IMG/VR virus record: IMGVR_UViG_3300033153_008732
Location: 1-20,143 of that record
DNA: 20,143 nt
Reading direction: 5' to 3' (one strand)
Source: a virus
Shown: piece by piece, positions 19,884 to 20,143 of the stretch
Numbering within the stretch: position 1 is the stretch's first letter
How the letters are laid out: each line of letters starts with the position of its first letter
Notes under the pieces: generated by a model
What the model saw: only the letters and a program-made list of their open reading frames with translations
What the model was told of the DNA's origin: nothing
Databases searched by the model: none
Made by a program: the position numbers and the translations under genes

Positions 19884-20143
19884 ATGGCTCGCACATATAC
19901 GGTAGCTGAATTGGTTACAAAAGTTAGACAACGCGGAGATTATGAAAACTCCGAGTTTATCACCGACACAATATTAATAGACTTCATTGACTCTGCTCAT
20001 ACAGAGGTGTATGATTTGCTTGTTAATTCATGGGAAGAGTATTACACAATAGAGGCTACATTTAGCACCGTAGCTAATAGTTGTGCTTATTACCTCCCTT
20101 CTGATTTCTACAAACTAAAAGGTGTTGACTATAAATCAGGCGG
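19884..20143 (+). CDS. Head-tail connector/adaptor-like protein, N-terminal part (cut by window edge)
   Basis: ATG follows the tail-fibre stop (TAAATGG). The 86 visible residues begin MARTYTVAELVTKVRQRGDY, then ITDTILIDFIDSAHTEVYDL and YYLPSDFYKLKGVDYKS. The pattern (A.LV..VRQR.D.EN...ITD......ID.A..EVYDLL, then YLP.DF.KL.GV) matches the small all-helical-plus-strand phage adaptor proteins found after capsid genes in podovirus-like genomes. They join the portal to the tail. Only the N-terminal half lies in the window, so the length cannot be judged. Confidence 0.62.
   Translation, partial: MARTYTVAELVTKVRQRGDYENSEFITDTILIDFIDSAHTEVYDLLVNSWEEYYTIEATFSTVANSCAYYLPSDFYKLKGVDYKSG

Overview
This window looks like part of the genome of a tailed double-stranded DNA bacteriophage, or a closely related prophage. 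The strongest evidence is one long plus-strand run (9145 to the right edge) in the canonical order GNAT-like protein, large terminase, portal, scaffold-like protein, major capsid protein, small virion proteins, a repeat-rich tail fibre/adhesin-like protein and the start of a head-tail connector-like protein. The gene set (large portal with no separate head-maturation protease, and a connector-like protein) resembles short-tailed (podovirus-like) environmental phages, but that is an inference. Shine-Dalgarno sites and sigma70-type promoters point to a bacterial host. I cannot name the host. No DNA polymerase, helicase, integrase, endolysin or tRNA gene is visible.

Layout. 1-2540: the start of an HNH endonuclease running off the left edge, then a plus-strand cluster of late-type genes: a virion-protein-like gene split by an 11-bp tandem duplication, an exported serine protease, two small proteins and a virion structural protein. 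The last steps are coupled by TAATG overlaps. 2587-2627: a bidirectional terminator. 2675-4230: a minus-strand operon (HNH endonuclease, MazG-like protein, small LuxR-type HTH protein, PD-(D/E)XK nuclease-like protein). 4231-4987: a divergent promoter region, a palindrome at the plus-strand transcription start, and a roughly 470-nt segment dense in helices including a 10-bp loop-to-distant-strand pairing; I read it as a large structured non-coding RNA or leader. 4988-8370: a phage sigma factor followed by small genes, including two diverged relatives of the structural protein at 17081, a Cys-rich mini-protein, a 31-aa membrane protein and a zinc-finger-like protein. Four copies of a T-rich/CGCG box sit in this part, and an AT-rich, repeat-bearing segment (7740-8160) lacks a convincing gene. 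8531-9110: another HNH endonuclease, a holin-like protein and a strong terminator. 9145-20143: packaging and virion genes, interrupted by terminators after the capsid gene (16252) and before the tail-fibre-like gene (17007). The second is followed at once by its own promoter.

How the parts may work together: the divergent region near 4300 looks like the control hub, with one strand making the regulator/nuclease operon and the other making the structured RNA and then the sigma factor. The sigma factor could redirect host RNA polymerase to phage promoters, possibly the recurrent boxes. The 9145-20143 block builds and fills the head, and the left-hand cluster (258-2538) resembles the far end of a late operon in a circularly permuted map. 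The least explained and most interesting items are the structured RNA at 4348-4820, the placement of structural-protein paralogues next to the sigma factor, and the frameshifting duplication at 346-367.
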